Notes: generated by a model not told the origin, from the sequence alone. Counted from the stretch's first letter, positions 15,726-24,822 are shown. The stretch: 64,000 nucleotides of DNA from Actinacidiphila epipremni (GCF_012034175.1 NZ_JAATEJ010000003.1:186001-250000); one strand, 5' to 3'. Program-made: numbers and translations.

Positions 15726-16873
15726 GCGGTTGTGCGGGACGGGATCTTGAGACGGCTGGTCAGTTTGCCGGTCTCGAAGGCCAACTGCAGCTCCCGACGG
15801 GCCTTCTCGGAAGCAGCATCGTTCTTGACACCGCTCAGCAGGGCTTCGTCCAGCCGCTCGGTGCCAGTGCGTACGGCTCTTTGACAGCCGCGGTTGATCA
15901 GCGTCATGAGCGATCCGATGTGTCCGGTGCTGCGGGCGAAGAGGTAGTCGGACAGGCCGTCCACGATCATGCCGGGGTGCTTGTTCGCGAGGAGGACGCG
16001 TTCCTCGATCGCGAGGAGGGTGTCACGCCATCCGCGGCGCCCTTGGTCGGTCTTGATGTCGAACGGTTCCATCCCCAGCCGGGTCGTGCGGCGTCCAGTC
16101 TGAGCCAGGACCCCGTCCTCGTAGGTTGATCCCTCGCTGAACAGTCCCCGCTTCTCCAAGCCGACTCCGACCATCAAGAGGGTCACGGGGAATTCGTTGG
16201 CAATGTATTTGAAGTGGTTGCTGACCTCGATCCCGTTCTGGTTCCGCCACTTCAGAAAGTGCAGGTCGTCGACGATCAGCAGCTTCGTCTCCGCAGACAG
16301 GACGCAGTCAAGAGCGCGGTAGCCGAAGTCGGCCGTGGTGCCACGGTGACGGCCGGGGTGCCCGAAGTACTCCAAGATGGCCCGGTTGAAGTCACGCATC
16401 CCGGTGTTACTGGTCAAGCCGACGCGGCAGACGGGCCAGCGCTCATGTCCGTCGTCGGTGTACTTGCCTTCCTCTCGGATGATGCGGCGGTGGAGCTTGC
16501 GGGCGAACGCGAGCACGGCAGTGGTCTTGCCCAGCCCGGGAAAGGCATCGAGGGCGATCCCTCCCTTGACCTTGTCGCCGTCCTGGTCGTTGCTGTCAAA
16601 GATGTCCCAGAGATCTTCGTGCAGGACCTCCATCTGCGGGGTTCCGAGCGGGCCGAGGTTCGCATGCCATTTGCGGCGCGCGCGGTTGTACTCAGCCAGC
16701 GCTTCCTCGCCCAGCTTTTTCAGCTGCCGGTGGGACAGGAACTCCGGACGGACCCGGCGCGGGGTGTCCGCGAGGCGAGCGAAGCCTTCCTTGCGGGACA
16801 GCGTGAGGTGATCAAGCCGAGCGCGCAGATCGTCTTCCTCTGCCTGGGGGCGGGCTGGCTTACTCATCGTCAT
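15722..16873 (-). CDS. tnsC: TnsC/TniB-type AAA+ transposition regulator
   Basis: 383 residues with a P-loop PGLGKTT at ~112-118 and Walker B LLIVDDLHFL at ~198-207, followed by the TniB-like stretch NHFKYIANEFPVTLLMVGVG. TnsC ATPases assemble on target DNA marked by TniQ/TnsD and then activate the TnsA-TnsB transposase. The start overlaps the tnsB end by 14 bp (a second ATG at 16867 is possible), and its stop overlaps the tniQ start. The N-terminal ~100 residues are basic and helical, as in related proteins that contact TnsB or TniQ. Confidence 0.92.
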   Translation of the reverse strand: MTMSKPARPQAEEDDLRARLDHLTLSRKEGFARLADTPRRVRPEFLSHRQLKKLGEEALAEYNRARRKWHANLGPLGTPQMEVLHEDLWDIFDSNDQDGDKVKGGIALDAFPGLGKTTAVLAFARKLHRRIIREEGKYTDDGHERWPVCRVGLTSNTGMRDFNRAILEYFGHPGRHRGTTADFGYRALDCVLSAETKLLIVDDLHFLKWRNQNGIEVSNHFKYIANEFPVTLLMVGVGLEKRGLFSEGSTYEDGVLAQTGRRTTRLGMEPFDIKTDQGRRGWRDTLLAIEERVLLANKHPGMIVDGLSDYLFARSTGHIGSLMTLINRGCQRAVRTGTERLDEALLSGVKNDAASEKARRELQLAFETGKLTSRLKIPSRTTA

Positions 16874-19016
16874 CGACGTCCTTCAAAGCGGTGGCGTAGA
16901 AGTCGAGTTCCTCTTCCAGCTCCTCCAGGCCGTCAGCGTCGTCATCGCCCGCTTCCAGCTCCTGGACCTGGCCGGTCTCGATCACCAGCGGCAACGGCTG
17001 TTCGGGAAGGGACAGCACGCGGGCGACCGACGGCAGCGAACTGACAGCGTCAGCTCGCGGTTCGGGAAGGTCCAAGGCAGCCTGTTCACGGGAGAGCCGC
17101 AGGGCCATCCGACGTTCGACCAGGGAAGTACCCAGGCCAAGGTTCCACCGCTTCAGCAGCATGGCGATGGCGAGCCGGTCGTCGGGATAGGTGTACTCCT
17201 TCGCCGCCAGGCGTCGGGCGAACTGAAGCGCTTCGTCGCTCAGCGGCATGTCCAGGCTGGGTGAGTGCTCCCACTCAAGGGTGTGCCAGATGCGTTCGTG
17301 GTCCCGGAAGTGGATCCGGGTGGCGTCGTCGGGATCGGCGAAGAACTCCAGGCGCCGCTTGTCCAGGCCGAGGTCGGAGCCGGCCATGTCGCGCAGCCCA
17401 TCGAGACAGGGACCGTTGTAGCGGCGGCCGTTGATCTCGACGCCGTAGGGCTGGACCGTGCGCATCGTGACGTCGAGGAACTCGAAGGCAAGATTCGGGT
17501 CACGGGGCACCTCAATGTAGCCCGCCCGCGCGAGACCGTGCTCGAACATCCTCGCCGGGGACACTTCCACCTTCGGCAGGTGGGGGTCGAGCAGCCCCTC
17601 ATGCGGTGTGCGGTGGTAGTCCACCGCGACCCACTCGCGGATGATCGCCTCAAGCTCGTGGTGGAAGAAGAAGGCGTCCTTCTCCGGGTTCAAACCACGC
17701 GAGTGGATGTTGGGCCCCTTGTAGCCCGGCAGACGCTGCAGCAGGTCTTCCCGCAAGGTCCGGAAGAACCGCTCCACCGGGCCTTTATCCCGGCCCGTGC
17801 GCAGCCTCGCCGGCTGCACCGAGATCCCCATCCGGTGACAGACGCTGGTCAGATGCGCCGACAGGTAGATCTTGCCGTGGTCGACGATCAGCGTCTCCGG
17901 CGCAATCTTCGGCCCCCAGACCCCGGTGACGGGCCCGTGGACGGCCTCGGCCTCCACCAGCACTCCGCGGGGAATCCCGTGCTCGGGCCAGGCCGCGTCC
18001 CTCGGCCAGCTCTCCGGCACCGGCTGAGGACGGTATGCCTGATAGAGCACGGCTGCCGCGTCGATGGCCTTCGTCGACACCGGAGTCACGCGCAGACCGA
18101 TGATGCAGCGGGTGTACCAATCCATCGCCACGGTCAGCTCTGCCTGCATCCACCGCAGCGTCACCGGGTCCAGGGCGAACACGTCCAACCGCGTCGTGTC
18201 CATCAACACGTACTCGCCCGGCCGTGTGGGCCGCAGCTTCCCGTAAACCCCCCTCGGCCGGGCTGCGATGTCCCGATTGCGCTGGGTACTGAGCCGGAAA
18301 GTCGGATAGCGCCGCTCCAACTCCTTCATCCACCGATAGCCCGACGCCTGCGATGGCACCGGCACCTTGACCAGCTTGAACTTCGTCTTGACGCGGGCCT
18401 CTACCTCCTCCAGCACTACCTTCACCGATGGCCGCGACTTTTCCTCGTACTCCTTCAGCACCTCCACCGCCGCCTCGACCCAACGCTGATCAGCACCGCC
18501 AAGTCCGCCGTCCGCCTGCACAGGCTTCGGCACCAGTCCTGCCTCGCCCAGCTCACGGAACGCGCGTGCCCACCGGCGCACTGTTCGCTCGGTCACCCCC
18601 AGTTCTGCGGCCTTGGCCGCATACCGGGCCAGCAGGGGCAAGGCTGGGGCGTACTGAGGGCGCGGCTCATCCGCCCGCGCAAGATCTTCGCTGCCGGAAC
18701 GGTAGCCCGTCACCATCTCCCGGACGTGCTCGGCACGTTCCAGAACCTCCTTCCTCTCATGCTCGGCCAGCCGGTTCAGCACCACGGCCGCAAGATCTTC
18801 GTCATCGACGGAAGACGGACCAGATCTGTCGTGGATCAGTTCGGCACGATCCGAGGTCAGCAGCTCACTCACCGAAATCCGGGCCAGCCGGTCGCGCCCA
18901 TCCCTGAGGATGACCTCCATGCCCGTGGCCAGGATGGCAAAATCCACGACCTTGACCGTCTCACCGTCCAGGCGGAAATGCGTCCCCACTCCCAGTTTCG
19001 TCCCTGCCCCGCTCAT
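16860..19016 (-). CDS. tnsB: TnsB-type DDE transposase
   Basis: 718 residues from the ATG at 19016, which overlaps the tnsA stop as ATGA. An N-terminal HTH region is seen around 130-160 (AAELGVTERTVRRWARAFRE). The retroviral-integrase-fold core has its DDE triad at about D273 (YVLMDTTRLD), D379 (LIVDHGKIY) and E415 (KGPVERFFRT). A beta-barrel segment and an acidic C-terminal tail follow (ELEAGDDDADGLEELEEELD), likely the part that contacts TnsC. TnsB binds the repeated sites at the ends and cuts and joins the 3' strands. It looks fully intact. Confidence 0.94.
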   Translation of the reverse strand: MSGAGTKLGVGTHFRLDGETVKVVDFAILATGMEVILRDGRDRLARISVSELLTSDRAELIHDRSGPSSVDDEDLAAVVLNRLAEHERKEVLERAEHVREMVTGYRSGSEDLARADEPRPQYAPALPLLARYAAKAAELGVTERTVRRWARAFRELGEAGLVPKPVQADGGLGGADQRWVEAAVEVLKEYEEKSRPSVKVVLEEVEARVKTKFKLVKVPVPSQASGYRWMKELERRYPTFRLSTQRNRDIAARPRGVYGKLRPTRPGEYVLMDTTRLDVFALDPVTLRWMQAELTVAMDWYTRCIIGLRVTPVSTKAIDAAAVLYQAYRPQPVPESWPRDAAWPEHGIPRGVLVEAEAVHGPVTGVWGPKIAPETLIVDHGKIYLSAHLTSVCHRMGISVQPARLRTGRDKGPVERFFRTLREDLLQRLPGYKGPNIHSRGLNPEKDAFFFHHELEAIIREWVAVDYHRTPHEGLLDPHLPKVEVSPARMFEHGLARAGYIEVPRDPNLAFEFLDVTMRTVQPYGVEINGRRYNGPCLDGLRDMAGSDLGLDKRRLEFFADPDDATRIHFRDHERIWHTLEWEHSPSLDMPLSDEALQFARRLAAKEYTYPDDRLAIAMLLKRWNLGLGTSLVERRMALRLSREQAALDLPEPRADAVSSLPSVARVLSLPEQPLPLVIETGQVQELEAGDDDADGLEELEEELDFYATALKDVDDDE

Positions 19017-19741
19017 GCAGCCCTCCGCAACACGTGCCCTGCACTCAGCGGCCGGTCCAAGGCGGTCGTCACATGCCCGGACCACAGCAGGTGCAGCACC
19101 GCCGACTTCACCAGGGGACGAGGACAATCAGGCAGCAGTCGGAAGGCATCACCCAGCAACATCCCATCCAGACCCGCAGCCCGTAAGGCGCCGACCAGGT
19201 CGGGGTCGAACAGCCACTCGCGCCGATAGCCCGCGAGAAACCGGATGTTCTCCAGCACGGCTGGCTCCGCCTCGCTCCACACCTCGTACTGCCATCCCCG
19301 CGAAGTGACTGCCTCCCGTGTCCAGGAGAACGTGAAGGCAACCTCCGGCTTCTTCAACCGGTGACGAGGCTTGACGTCCACGACCAGCGGACCGTCATCC
19401 GTCAGCAGCAGGTAGTCCGGGATGTGCTTGCAGACCTTGCCATCGATGTCGGCCTTGAGCAGGAACGGCTGAGCGACAATGTGCCGCACCTCCGAGGCAA
19501 AGTCGGCGAACAGCAACCGACCCAGCTCCAGCCGGGACTCGTAGATCACATGATCGCCCACGGTCGCCGACCAGTACGTGCCCGAGTAGTGCTGCTGCCC
19601 CTTGTGCCAGCGAAACGTCCGCCACGGTCGGGCCTCACGCAGCAGTCCGAGCGGCACCGACTGCCACTCCAAGTCCTCCGCCACGGATGCATCACTGCGC
19701 CGGACGCTCAGCCAAACGGGCGTGGCAACCCCTGTACTCAT
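19013..19741 (-). CDS. tnsA: TnsA-type endonuclease
   Basis: 242 residues. The restriction-nuclease core is seen: E68 or E72 in HVIYESRLELGRL, D109 in HIPDYLLL, and D122-V-K124 in LVVDVKPRHR. TnsA cuts the 5' strands at the transposon ends so that, with TnsB, the element moves by cut-and-paste rather than cointegration. It is the first gene of the operon and the closest to the right end. The ATG at 19741 has only a weak ribosome site. A truncated homologue, roughly half identical over the shared part, lies at 9613-9890. Confidence 0.93.
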   Translation of the reverse strand: MSTGVATPVWLSVRRSDASVAEDLEWQSVPLGLLREARPWRTFRWHKGQQHYSGTYWSATVGDHVIYESRLELGRLLFADFASEVRHIVAQPFLLKADIDGKVCKHIPDYLLLTDDGPLVVDVKPRHRLKKPEVAFTFSWTREAVTSRGWQYEVWSEAEPAVLENIRFLAGYRREWLFDPDLVGALRAAGLDGMLLGDAFRLLPDCPRPLVKSAVLHLLWSGHVTTALDRPLSAGHVLRRAA

Positions 19742-19875
19742 CGGACCGACCCCATGTCTTCCGGAGCAGCCTCGCTGGCCGCCGAACGCTGGGGTCCTGC
19801 CCTAGGCACACACGCGGATGCGACCGGAGACAGTCATGTACACAAAGAGGGGAATCACTCGATCAAGAAGCATGA

Positions 19876-19951
19876 TTCTCACCTCCATGTCCTATTGGAC
19901 GCGCGGTGGACATTCCCAGTGAGAAATGGACACGCGATCTGAGAACCTACA
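19876..19951. repeat. Transposon right end with three TnsB-type sites
   Basis: The terminus GAGAACCTACA is at 19941-19951. R1 (19927-19945) and R2 (19907-19925) are TGGACA-8-GAGAA, inverted relative to the left-end sites. R3 (19876-19893) is TTCTC-7-TGTCCT in the same orientation as the left-end sites. R1 and R2 are only 1 bp apart, giving a denser right end than the left, as in Tn7. Confidence 0.8.
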
Positions 19952-19956
19952 ACAGG
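19952..19956. repeat. Right copy of 5-bp target-site duplication (ACAGG)
   Basis: It is identical to 9968-9972 and directly follows the right terminus. Only 6 further bases separate it from the dnaB stop codon. Confidence 0.9.
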
Positions 19957-19962
19957 CGCGCG

Positions 19963-21417
19963 TCAGGTCTGGGCCATGTCCACGAAGCGGGAGTAGTGGC
20001 CCTGGAAGGCGACGGTGATGGTGGCCGTCGGGCCGTTGCGGTGCTTGGCGACGATCAGGTCGGCCTCGCCGGCGCGCGGGGACTCCTTCTCGTAGGCGTC
20101 CTCGCGGTGCAGCAGGATCACCATGTCCGCGTCCTGCTCGATGGAGCCGGACTCACGCAGGTCGGACACCATCGGCTTCTTGTCGGTGCGCTGCTCGGGC
20201 CCACGGTTGAGCTGGGAGAGCGCGATGACCGGGACCTCCAGCTCCTTGGCCAGCAGCTTGAGGTTCCGGGACATGTCCGAGACCTCCTGCTGCCGGCTCT
20301 CCGGCCGCCGCGACCCGCCGGACTGCATGAGCTGCAGATAGTCGATGACGACCAGCCGCAGATCGTTGCGCTGCTTGAGCCGCCGGCACTTCGCCCGGAT
20401 CTCCATCATCGACAGGTTCGGCGAGTCGTCGATATACAGCGGCGCCTCGGTGACGTCCGACATCCGCCGCGCGACCTTCGTCCAGTCGTCATCGGTCATC
20501 GTCCCGGACCGCATGTGATGCAGCGCGACCCGCGCCTCCGCCGACAGCAGCCGCATCGCGATCTCGTTGCGCCCCATCTCCAGCGAGAAGATGACGCTGG
20601 GCATCTTGTTGGCGATGGAGCAGGTCCGGGCAAAATCCAGCGCCAGCGTAGATTTGCCCATGGCCGGGCGGGCGGCGATGACGATCATTTGGCCCGGGTG
20701 GAGGCCGTTGGTGAGGGAGTCGAGGTCGGTGAAGCCGGTGGGGACGCCGGACATCTGGCCGCTGCGGGAGCCGATCGCCTCGATCTCGTCGAGGGCGCCC
20801 TCCATGATGTCGCCGAGGGGGAGGTAGTCCTCGGAGGTGCGCTGTTCGGTGACGGCGTAGATCTCGGCCTGGGCGTTGTTGACGATATCGTCGACGTCGC
20901 CGTCGGCGGCGTAGCCCATCTGGGTGATGCGGGTGCCGGCTTCGACGAGGCGGCGCAGGACCGCCCGTTCGTGGACGATCTCGGCGTAGAACTCGGCGTT
21001 GGCGGCGGTGGGGACGGCGTTGACGAGGGTGTGGAGGTAGGGGGCGCCGCCGACCCGGGCGATCTCGCCGCGCTTGGTGAGTTCGGCGGCGGTGGTGATG
21101 GGGTCGGCGGGTTCGCCGCGCGCGTAGAGGTCGAGGATCGCGGAGTAGATCGTCTCGTGGGCCGGGCGGTAGAAGTCCGCGCCCTTGAGGACCTCGACGA
21201 CATCGGCGATGGCGTCCTTGGACAGCAGCATGCCGCCGAGCACGGACTGCTCGGCGTCGAGGTCCTGCGGGGGGACCCGCTCGAAGCCGGTGCCGCCCTC
21301 GGAGTAGCGGCCCTCGTCCGGGGCGGACTTCTTGCGGAAGGGGGCGACGCCGGAGGAGGGGCCCTGGCGGTCGCCGGGCGGGAGGTCGGCCCACTGGTCG
21401 CCGACGGGTTGTGTCAC
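19963..21417 (-). CDS. dnaB: Replicative DNA helicase DnaB
   Basis: 484 residues. The GTG at 21417 is chosen because GGAGGAGGT lies just upstream; longer in-frame extensions lack a ribosome site. The N-terminal domain (PPQDLDAEQSVLGGMLLSKD) is followed by the RecA-like helicase with Walker A PAMGKST near residue 250 and Walker B LVVIDYLQLM near 350. The C-terminus GHYSRFVDMAQT is complete. The hexamer unwinds DNA at the replication fork on the lagging strand template. The 3' end borders the Tn7-like insertion. The insertion lies after the stop codon, so the gene is not damaged, though its terminator may have been displaced. Confidence 0.97.
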   Translation of the reverse strand: MTQPVGDQWADLPPGDRQGPSSGVAPFRKKSAPDEGRYSEGGTGFERVPPQDLDAEQSVLGGMLLSKDAIADVVEVLKGADFYRPAHETIYSAILDLYARGEPADPITTAAELTKRGEIARVGGAPYLHTLVNAVPTAANAEFYAEIVHERAVLRRLVEAGTRITQMGYAADGDVDDIVNNAQAEIYAVTEQRTSEDYLPLGDIMEGALDEIEAIGSRSGQMSGVPTGFTDLDSLTNGLHPGQMIVIAARPAMGKSTLALDFARTCSIANKMPSVIFSLEMGRNEIAMRLLSAEARVALHHMRSGTMTDDDWTKVARRMSDVTEAPLYIDDSPNLSMMEIRAKCRRLKQRNDLRLVVIDYLQLMQSGGSRRPESRQQEVSDMSRNLKLLAKELEVPVIALSQLNRGPEQRTDKKPMVSDLRESGSIEQDADMVILLHREDAYEKESPRAGEADLIVAKHRNGPTATITVAFQGHYSRFVDMAQT

Positions 21418-21575
21418 CCCCGCCCACCTCCTCCCGGCCGGCCGGTGCGGCCGGACCCCCGCTGCGGGCCACTCTTTCATGGCGCCGCGGACGTTCCTCG
21501 AACCACCCGTCGGCGCCGAGCGCACGCCAGGGGAGGGGTCCACGGTAGGGCGCGCGGCGGCCCAGACCAAGGCGG

Positions 21576-21687
21576 TTATCCACAGGGGGTGTGGACGACC
21601 GCGGGATACCTGTGGAGAACTGCCCCCAACCTGTGTACAGCCCTTGGGACAGCGCTGTGGACAAGCCGCGCCGCCCGGTTATCCACA
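21576..21687. promoter_or_regulatory. Cluster of five DnaA boxes upstream of dnaB
   Basis: Five matches to the actinobacterial DnaA box lie within 112 bp: TTATCCACA (21576-21584), TCGTCCACA (reverse, 21590-21598), TTCTCCACA (reverse, 21611-21619), TTGTCCACA (reverse, 21656-21664) and TTATCCACA (21679-21687). They fill the divergent spacer between dnaB and the MATE gene. They could tie dnaB expression to DnaA or titrate DnaA; both roles are inferred. Confidence 0.65.
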
Positions 21688-21845
21688 GGGTCTGACCTGG
21701 TCTTTCTTCATCCATAGGCTGTGCAGGAGAAAAAGTTTTCCGCCGATGCCAAGATCGCCACAAACGACGCGGAGGAGATCACGCTACGCAGTCGCCCGTA
21801 ATAGTCCCTCACGGCTCTTGCCTCTTACTTGTGGACGATTAAGCT

Positions 21846-23285
21846 GTGCTTGTGAATCCCGCCGTCGAGCCCCCGGACACCCGCGCACCCGGCAGCGCTT
21901 CCGGCACCGCACCCGGAGCCGCCCCCGGCCCCCGCCGCAGCCGTACGGCCCGCCGCCGGCACGACCGGGAGATCGTCGCCCTCGCGCTGCCCGCCTTCGG
22001 CGCGCTCGTCGCCGAACCCCTCTTCGTCATGGTCGACAGCGCCGTCGTCGGCCACCTCGGCACCGCCCAGCTGGCCGGCCTCGGCGTCGCCGCCACCCTG
22101 CTCACCACCGCCGTCGGCATCTTCGTCTTCCTCGCCTACGCCACCACCGCCGCGGTCGCCCGCCGGATCGGCGCCGGCGACCCGGCCGCCGCACTGCGGC
22201 AGGGCGTGGACGGCATCTGGCTCGCCCTGCTACTGGGCGCCGCGGTCATCGCCGCCGTGCTGCCCGCCGCGCCCGCCCTCGTCGACCTCTTCGGCGCCTC
22301 CGGCACCGCCGCCCCGTACGCCGTCAGCTATCTGCGGATCAGCTCGCTCGGCATCCCCGGCATGCTCGTGGTGCTGGCCGCCACCGGTGTGCTGCGCGGC
22401 CTCCAGGACACCCGCACCCCGCTCTACGTCGCCGTCGCCGGCTTCACCGCCAACGCCGGGCTCAACGCCGGGCTCGTCTACGGCGCCGGCCTCGGCATCG
22501 CCGGCTCCGCCTGGGGCACGGTCATCGCCCAGACCGGCATGGCCGCGGTCTACCTGCGGGTCGTGGTCCGCGGCATCCGCCGGCAGCACGCCACGGCGAC
22601 AACCGGCGCCCCCTGGTGGACGGCGCTGCGCCCCGACGCCGCCGGCATACGCGCCTGCGCCCGCGCCGGCCTCCCGCTCCTGGTGCGTACCGTCAGCCTG
22701 CGCGGTGTGCTGATGATCGCCACCGCGGTCGCCGCCCGGCTGGGGGACACCGCGATCGCCGCCCACCAGGTCACCCTCACCGTCTGGTCGCTGCTGGCCT
22801 TCGCGCTGGACGCGATCGCGATCGCCGGGCAGGCCATCATCGGCCGCTACCTGGGCGCGGACGACGCCGAGGGCGCCAAGGCGGCCTGCCGCCGGATGAT
22901 CGAGTGGGGCGTGGCGTGCGGTGTCGCCCTGGGGGTGCTGCTGGTGCTGGCCCGGCCGCTGGTCGGGCCGCTGTTCAGCTCCGACCCGGCCGTACAGCAC
23001 GCGCTGACCGCCGCGCTGCTGGTGGTGGCGCTCACGCAGCCGGTCGCCGGGGTGGTCTTCGTCCTGGACGGCGTGCTGATGGGCGCCGGCGACGGCCCGT
23101 ACCTGGCCTGGTCGATGCTGGTGACGCTGGCGGTCTTCGCCCCGGCCGCCTTCGCCGTACCGGCCCTGGGCGCGGGGCTGACGGCGCTGTGGTGGGCCAT
23201 GGGGCTGATGATGCTGACCCGCCTGGCCGCCCTGTGGCTGCGGGCCCGCTCGGGCCGCTGGATCGTGACCGGCGCCGCCCGCTGA
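21846..23285 (+). CDS. MATE family (DinF-like) multidrug/proton or sodium antiporter
   Basis: About 479 residues with roughly 12 hydrophobic helices in two similar halves. Typical MATE segments are EIVALALPAFGALVAEPLFV at the start, VDSAVVGHLG, and in the second half RTVSLRGVLMIATAVAARLG, AAHQVTLTVWSL and DAIAIAGQAIIGRYLG. It would export cationic compounds across the membrane. The start is GTG 21846, or GTG 21852; no good ribosome site is seen, so translation may be leaderless. It lies between dnaB and rplI, as in S. coelicolor. It converges on rplI, with a strong hairpin between. Confidence 0.9.
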   Translation: MLVNPAVEPPDTRAPGSASGTAPGAAPGPRRSRTARRRHDREIVALALPAFGALVAEPLFVMVDSAVVGHLGTAQLAGLGVAATLLTTAVGIFVFLAYATTAAVARRIGAGDPAAALRQGVDGIWLALLLGAAVIAAVLPAAPALVDLFGASGTAAPYAVSYLRISSLGIPGMLVVLAATGVLRGLQDTRTPLYVAVAGFTANAGLNAGLVYGAGLGIAGSAWGTVIAQTGMAAVYLRVVVRGIRRQHATATTGAPWWTALRPDAAGIRACARAGLPLLVRTVSLRGVLMIATAVAARLGDTAIAAHQVTLTVWSLLAFALDAIAIAGQAIIGRYLGADDAEGAKAACRRMIEWGVACGVALGVLLVLARPLVGPLFSSDPAVQHALTAALLVVALTQPVAGVVFVLDGVLMGAGDGPYLAWSMLVTLAVFAPAAFAVPALGAGLTALWWAMGLMMLTRLAALWLRARSGRWIVTGAAR

Positions 23286-23310
23286 GCACGCCCGCTCCGG
23301 GCAGCACGAA

Positions 23311-23342
23311 GGGCCGGGCACCCCCGCGGGGATGCCCGGCCC
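23311..23342. terminator. Bidirectional terminator between the MATE gene and rplI
   Basis: GGGCCGGGCA and TGCCCGGCCC form a perfect 10-bp stem around a 12-nt GC-rich centre, placed between convergent genes. Confidence 0.75.
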
Positions 23343-23419
23343 TCGGCGCTTACGTGCGCTTACGTGCAGGCACGCGACGGCCAGCCGCGCAACGGCCGGC
23401 CACGTACCGTCCAGGCGCG

Positions 23420-23869
23420 TTACGCCGCGACGACCTCGAGCTCGAGGACGGCCTCGACCTCGGGGTGCAGCCGCACCGACACCTTGTGCGCGCCGAGCGT
23501 CTTGATCGGCGCGACGACCTCGACCCGGCGCTTGTCGACGGCCGGGCCACCGGCGGCCTTGATCGCCGTGGCGATGTCGGCCGGGGTGATGGAGCCGAAC
23601 AGCCGGCCCGTGTCACCGGCGCGGGTGCTCAGCTTGACCTTGACGGCCTCCAGCTGGCCCTTGACCACGTTCGCGTCGTCCAGCGAGTGGATCTCGCGGA
23701 TACGGCGGGCGCGGCGGATCTGCTCGACGTCCTTCTCGCCACCCTTGGTCCACGCGATGGCGAAGCCCCGCGGGATCAGGTAGTTGCGGGCGTAGCCCGG
23801 CTTGACGTCGACGATGTCGCCGGCGGCACCGAGGCCGCTGACCTCGTTGGTAAGGATGATCTTGGACAT
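23420..23869 (-). CDS. rplI: 50S ribosomal protein L9
   Basis: 149 residues from the ATG at 23869, which has AAGGA about 8 bp upstream. The N-terminal domain ([20 protein letters not shown], then [12 protein letters not shown]) binds 23S rRNA; the C-terminal domain ([17 protein letters not shown], then [15 protein letters not shown]) closes the elongated dumbbell. Full length. Last gene of the rpsF-ssb-rpsR-rplI operon, 15 bp after rpsR. Confidence 0.97.
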   Translation of the reverse strand: MSKIILTNEVSGLGAAGDIVDVKPGYARNYLIPRGFAIAWTKGGEKDVEQIRRARRIREIHSLDDANVVKGQLEAVKVKLSTRAGDTGRLFGSITPADIATAIKAAGGPAVDKRRVEVVAPIKTLGAHKVSVRLHPEVEAVLELEVVAA

Positions 23870-23884
23870 TGCGGTCATCCTTCC

Positions 23885-24121
23885 TTAGCGCGCGGTCGAC
23901 GTGTACGGCAGCAGCGCCATCTCACGGCTGTTCTTCACAGCCGTGGCGACGTCACGCTGGTGCTGCGTGCAGTTGCCGGTGACGCGGCGGGCACGGATCT
24001 TGCCGCGGTCGGAAATGAACTTCCGCAGCATGTTGGTGTCCTTGTAGTCCACGTACACGGTCTTGTCCTTGCAGAACGCGCAGACCTTCTTCTTCGGCTT
24101 GCGCGGAGGCGGCTTCGCCAT
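23885..24121 (-). CDS. rpsR: 30S ribosomal protein S18 (zinc-binding type)
   Basis: 78 residues. It has the conserved S18 core [20 protein letters not shown]. Cysteines in VCAFCKD and GNCTQHQRD fit the zinc-binding (C+) form, of which Streptomyces often has a zinc-free second copy elsewhere. Within the operon between ssb and rplI. Confidence 0.96.
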   Translation of the reverse strand: MAKPPPRKPKKKVCAFCKDKTVYVDYKDTNMLRKFISDRGKIRARRVTGNCTQHQRDVATAVKNSREMALLPYTSTAR

Positions 24122-24165
24122 GGTGTTTCTCCTATGCGATCAACAAGTGTGTGAGGGGTCCGCCC

Positions 24166-24759
24166 TTAGAAGGGCGGCTCGTCCGAGTAGCCGCCGCCGT
24201 TGCCGCCGGAGCCGCCGCCCCAGCCGCCACCGCCGCCACCGCCGCCCTGCTGGCCGCCGCCGGCCGGTGCGCTGGTGGCCCAGGGGTCGTCGGCGGGAGC
24301 CCCGCCGCCGCCGGGGCCGCCGCCCCAGCCGCCGCCCTGCTGGCCGCCACCGCCACCGCCGCCGTAGCCGCCCTGCTGGCCCCGGCCGCCACCGCCGCTG
24401 GTCTTGGTGACCTTGGCCGTGGCGCTCCGCAGGCTGGCGCCGACCTCGTCGACGTCCAGCTCGTAGACCGTCCGCTTGACGCCCTCGCGGTCGTCGTACG
24501 ACCGCTGCTTGAGGCGGCCCTGCACGATGACGCGCATGCCGCGCTGCAGGGACTCCGCGACGTTCTCCGCCGCCTGACGCCAGACCGAGCAGGTCAGGAA
24601 CAGGCTCTCGCCGTCCTTCCACTCATTGGTCTGCCGGTCGAAGGTGCGGGGAGTGGACGCGACGCGGAACTTCGCGACCGCCGCACCGGACGGGGTGAAG
24701 CGCAGCTCGGGGTCGTCGACAAGATTGCCGACGACCGTGATGACGGTCTCGCCTGCCAT
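24166..24759 (-). CDS. ssb: Single-stranded DNA-binding protein
   Basis: 197 residues. An N-terminal OB fold ([52 protein letters not shown]) is followed by a long Gly-rich low-complexity linker. The acidic C-terminal tip SDEPPF recruits replication and repair partners. Coats single-stranded DNA during replication. The essential ssb copy of Streptomyces sits in this rpsF-ssb-rpsR-rplI position. Confidence 0.96.
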   Translation of the reverse strand: MAGETVITVVGNLVDDPELRFTPSGAAVAKFRVASTPRTFDRQTNEWKDGESLFLTCSVWRQAAENVAESLQRGMRVIVQGRLKQRSYDDREGVKRTVYELDVDEVGASLRSATAKVTKTSGGGGRGQQGGYGGGGGGGQQGGGWGGGPGGGGAPADDPWATSAPAGGGQQGGGGGGGGWGGGSGGNGGGYSDEPPF

Positions 24760-24822
24760 GGGGTGACCTCTCGACTGGCTCTGGGCAGTGCTGGTAACTG
24801 CTGCTCGGACTGTCCGGTACTG

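Larger units (their letters stand above)
9973..19951. mobile_element. Complete Tn7-like transposon inserted next to dnaB
   Basis: The element is 9,979 bp long. It is bounded by inverted 11-bp termini TGTAGGTTCTC / GAGAACCTACA and flanked by the 5-bp duplication ACAGG. Each end holds three copies of a TTCTC-(6-8)-TGTCC(A/T) motif, presumably TnsB sites. The right half carries an overlapping tnsA-tnsB-tnsC-tniQ operon; the left half carries two cargo genes. No tnsE, no cas genes and no tyrosine or serine recombinase are present. The right (tnsA-side) end is 11 bp from the dnaB stop codon. All transposition genes look intact, so the element may still be active. Confidence 0.92.
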
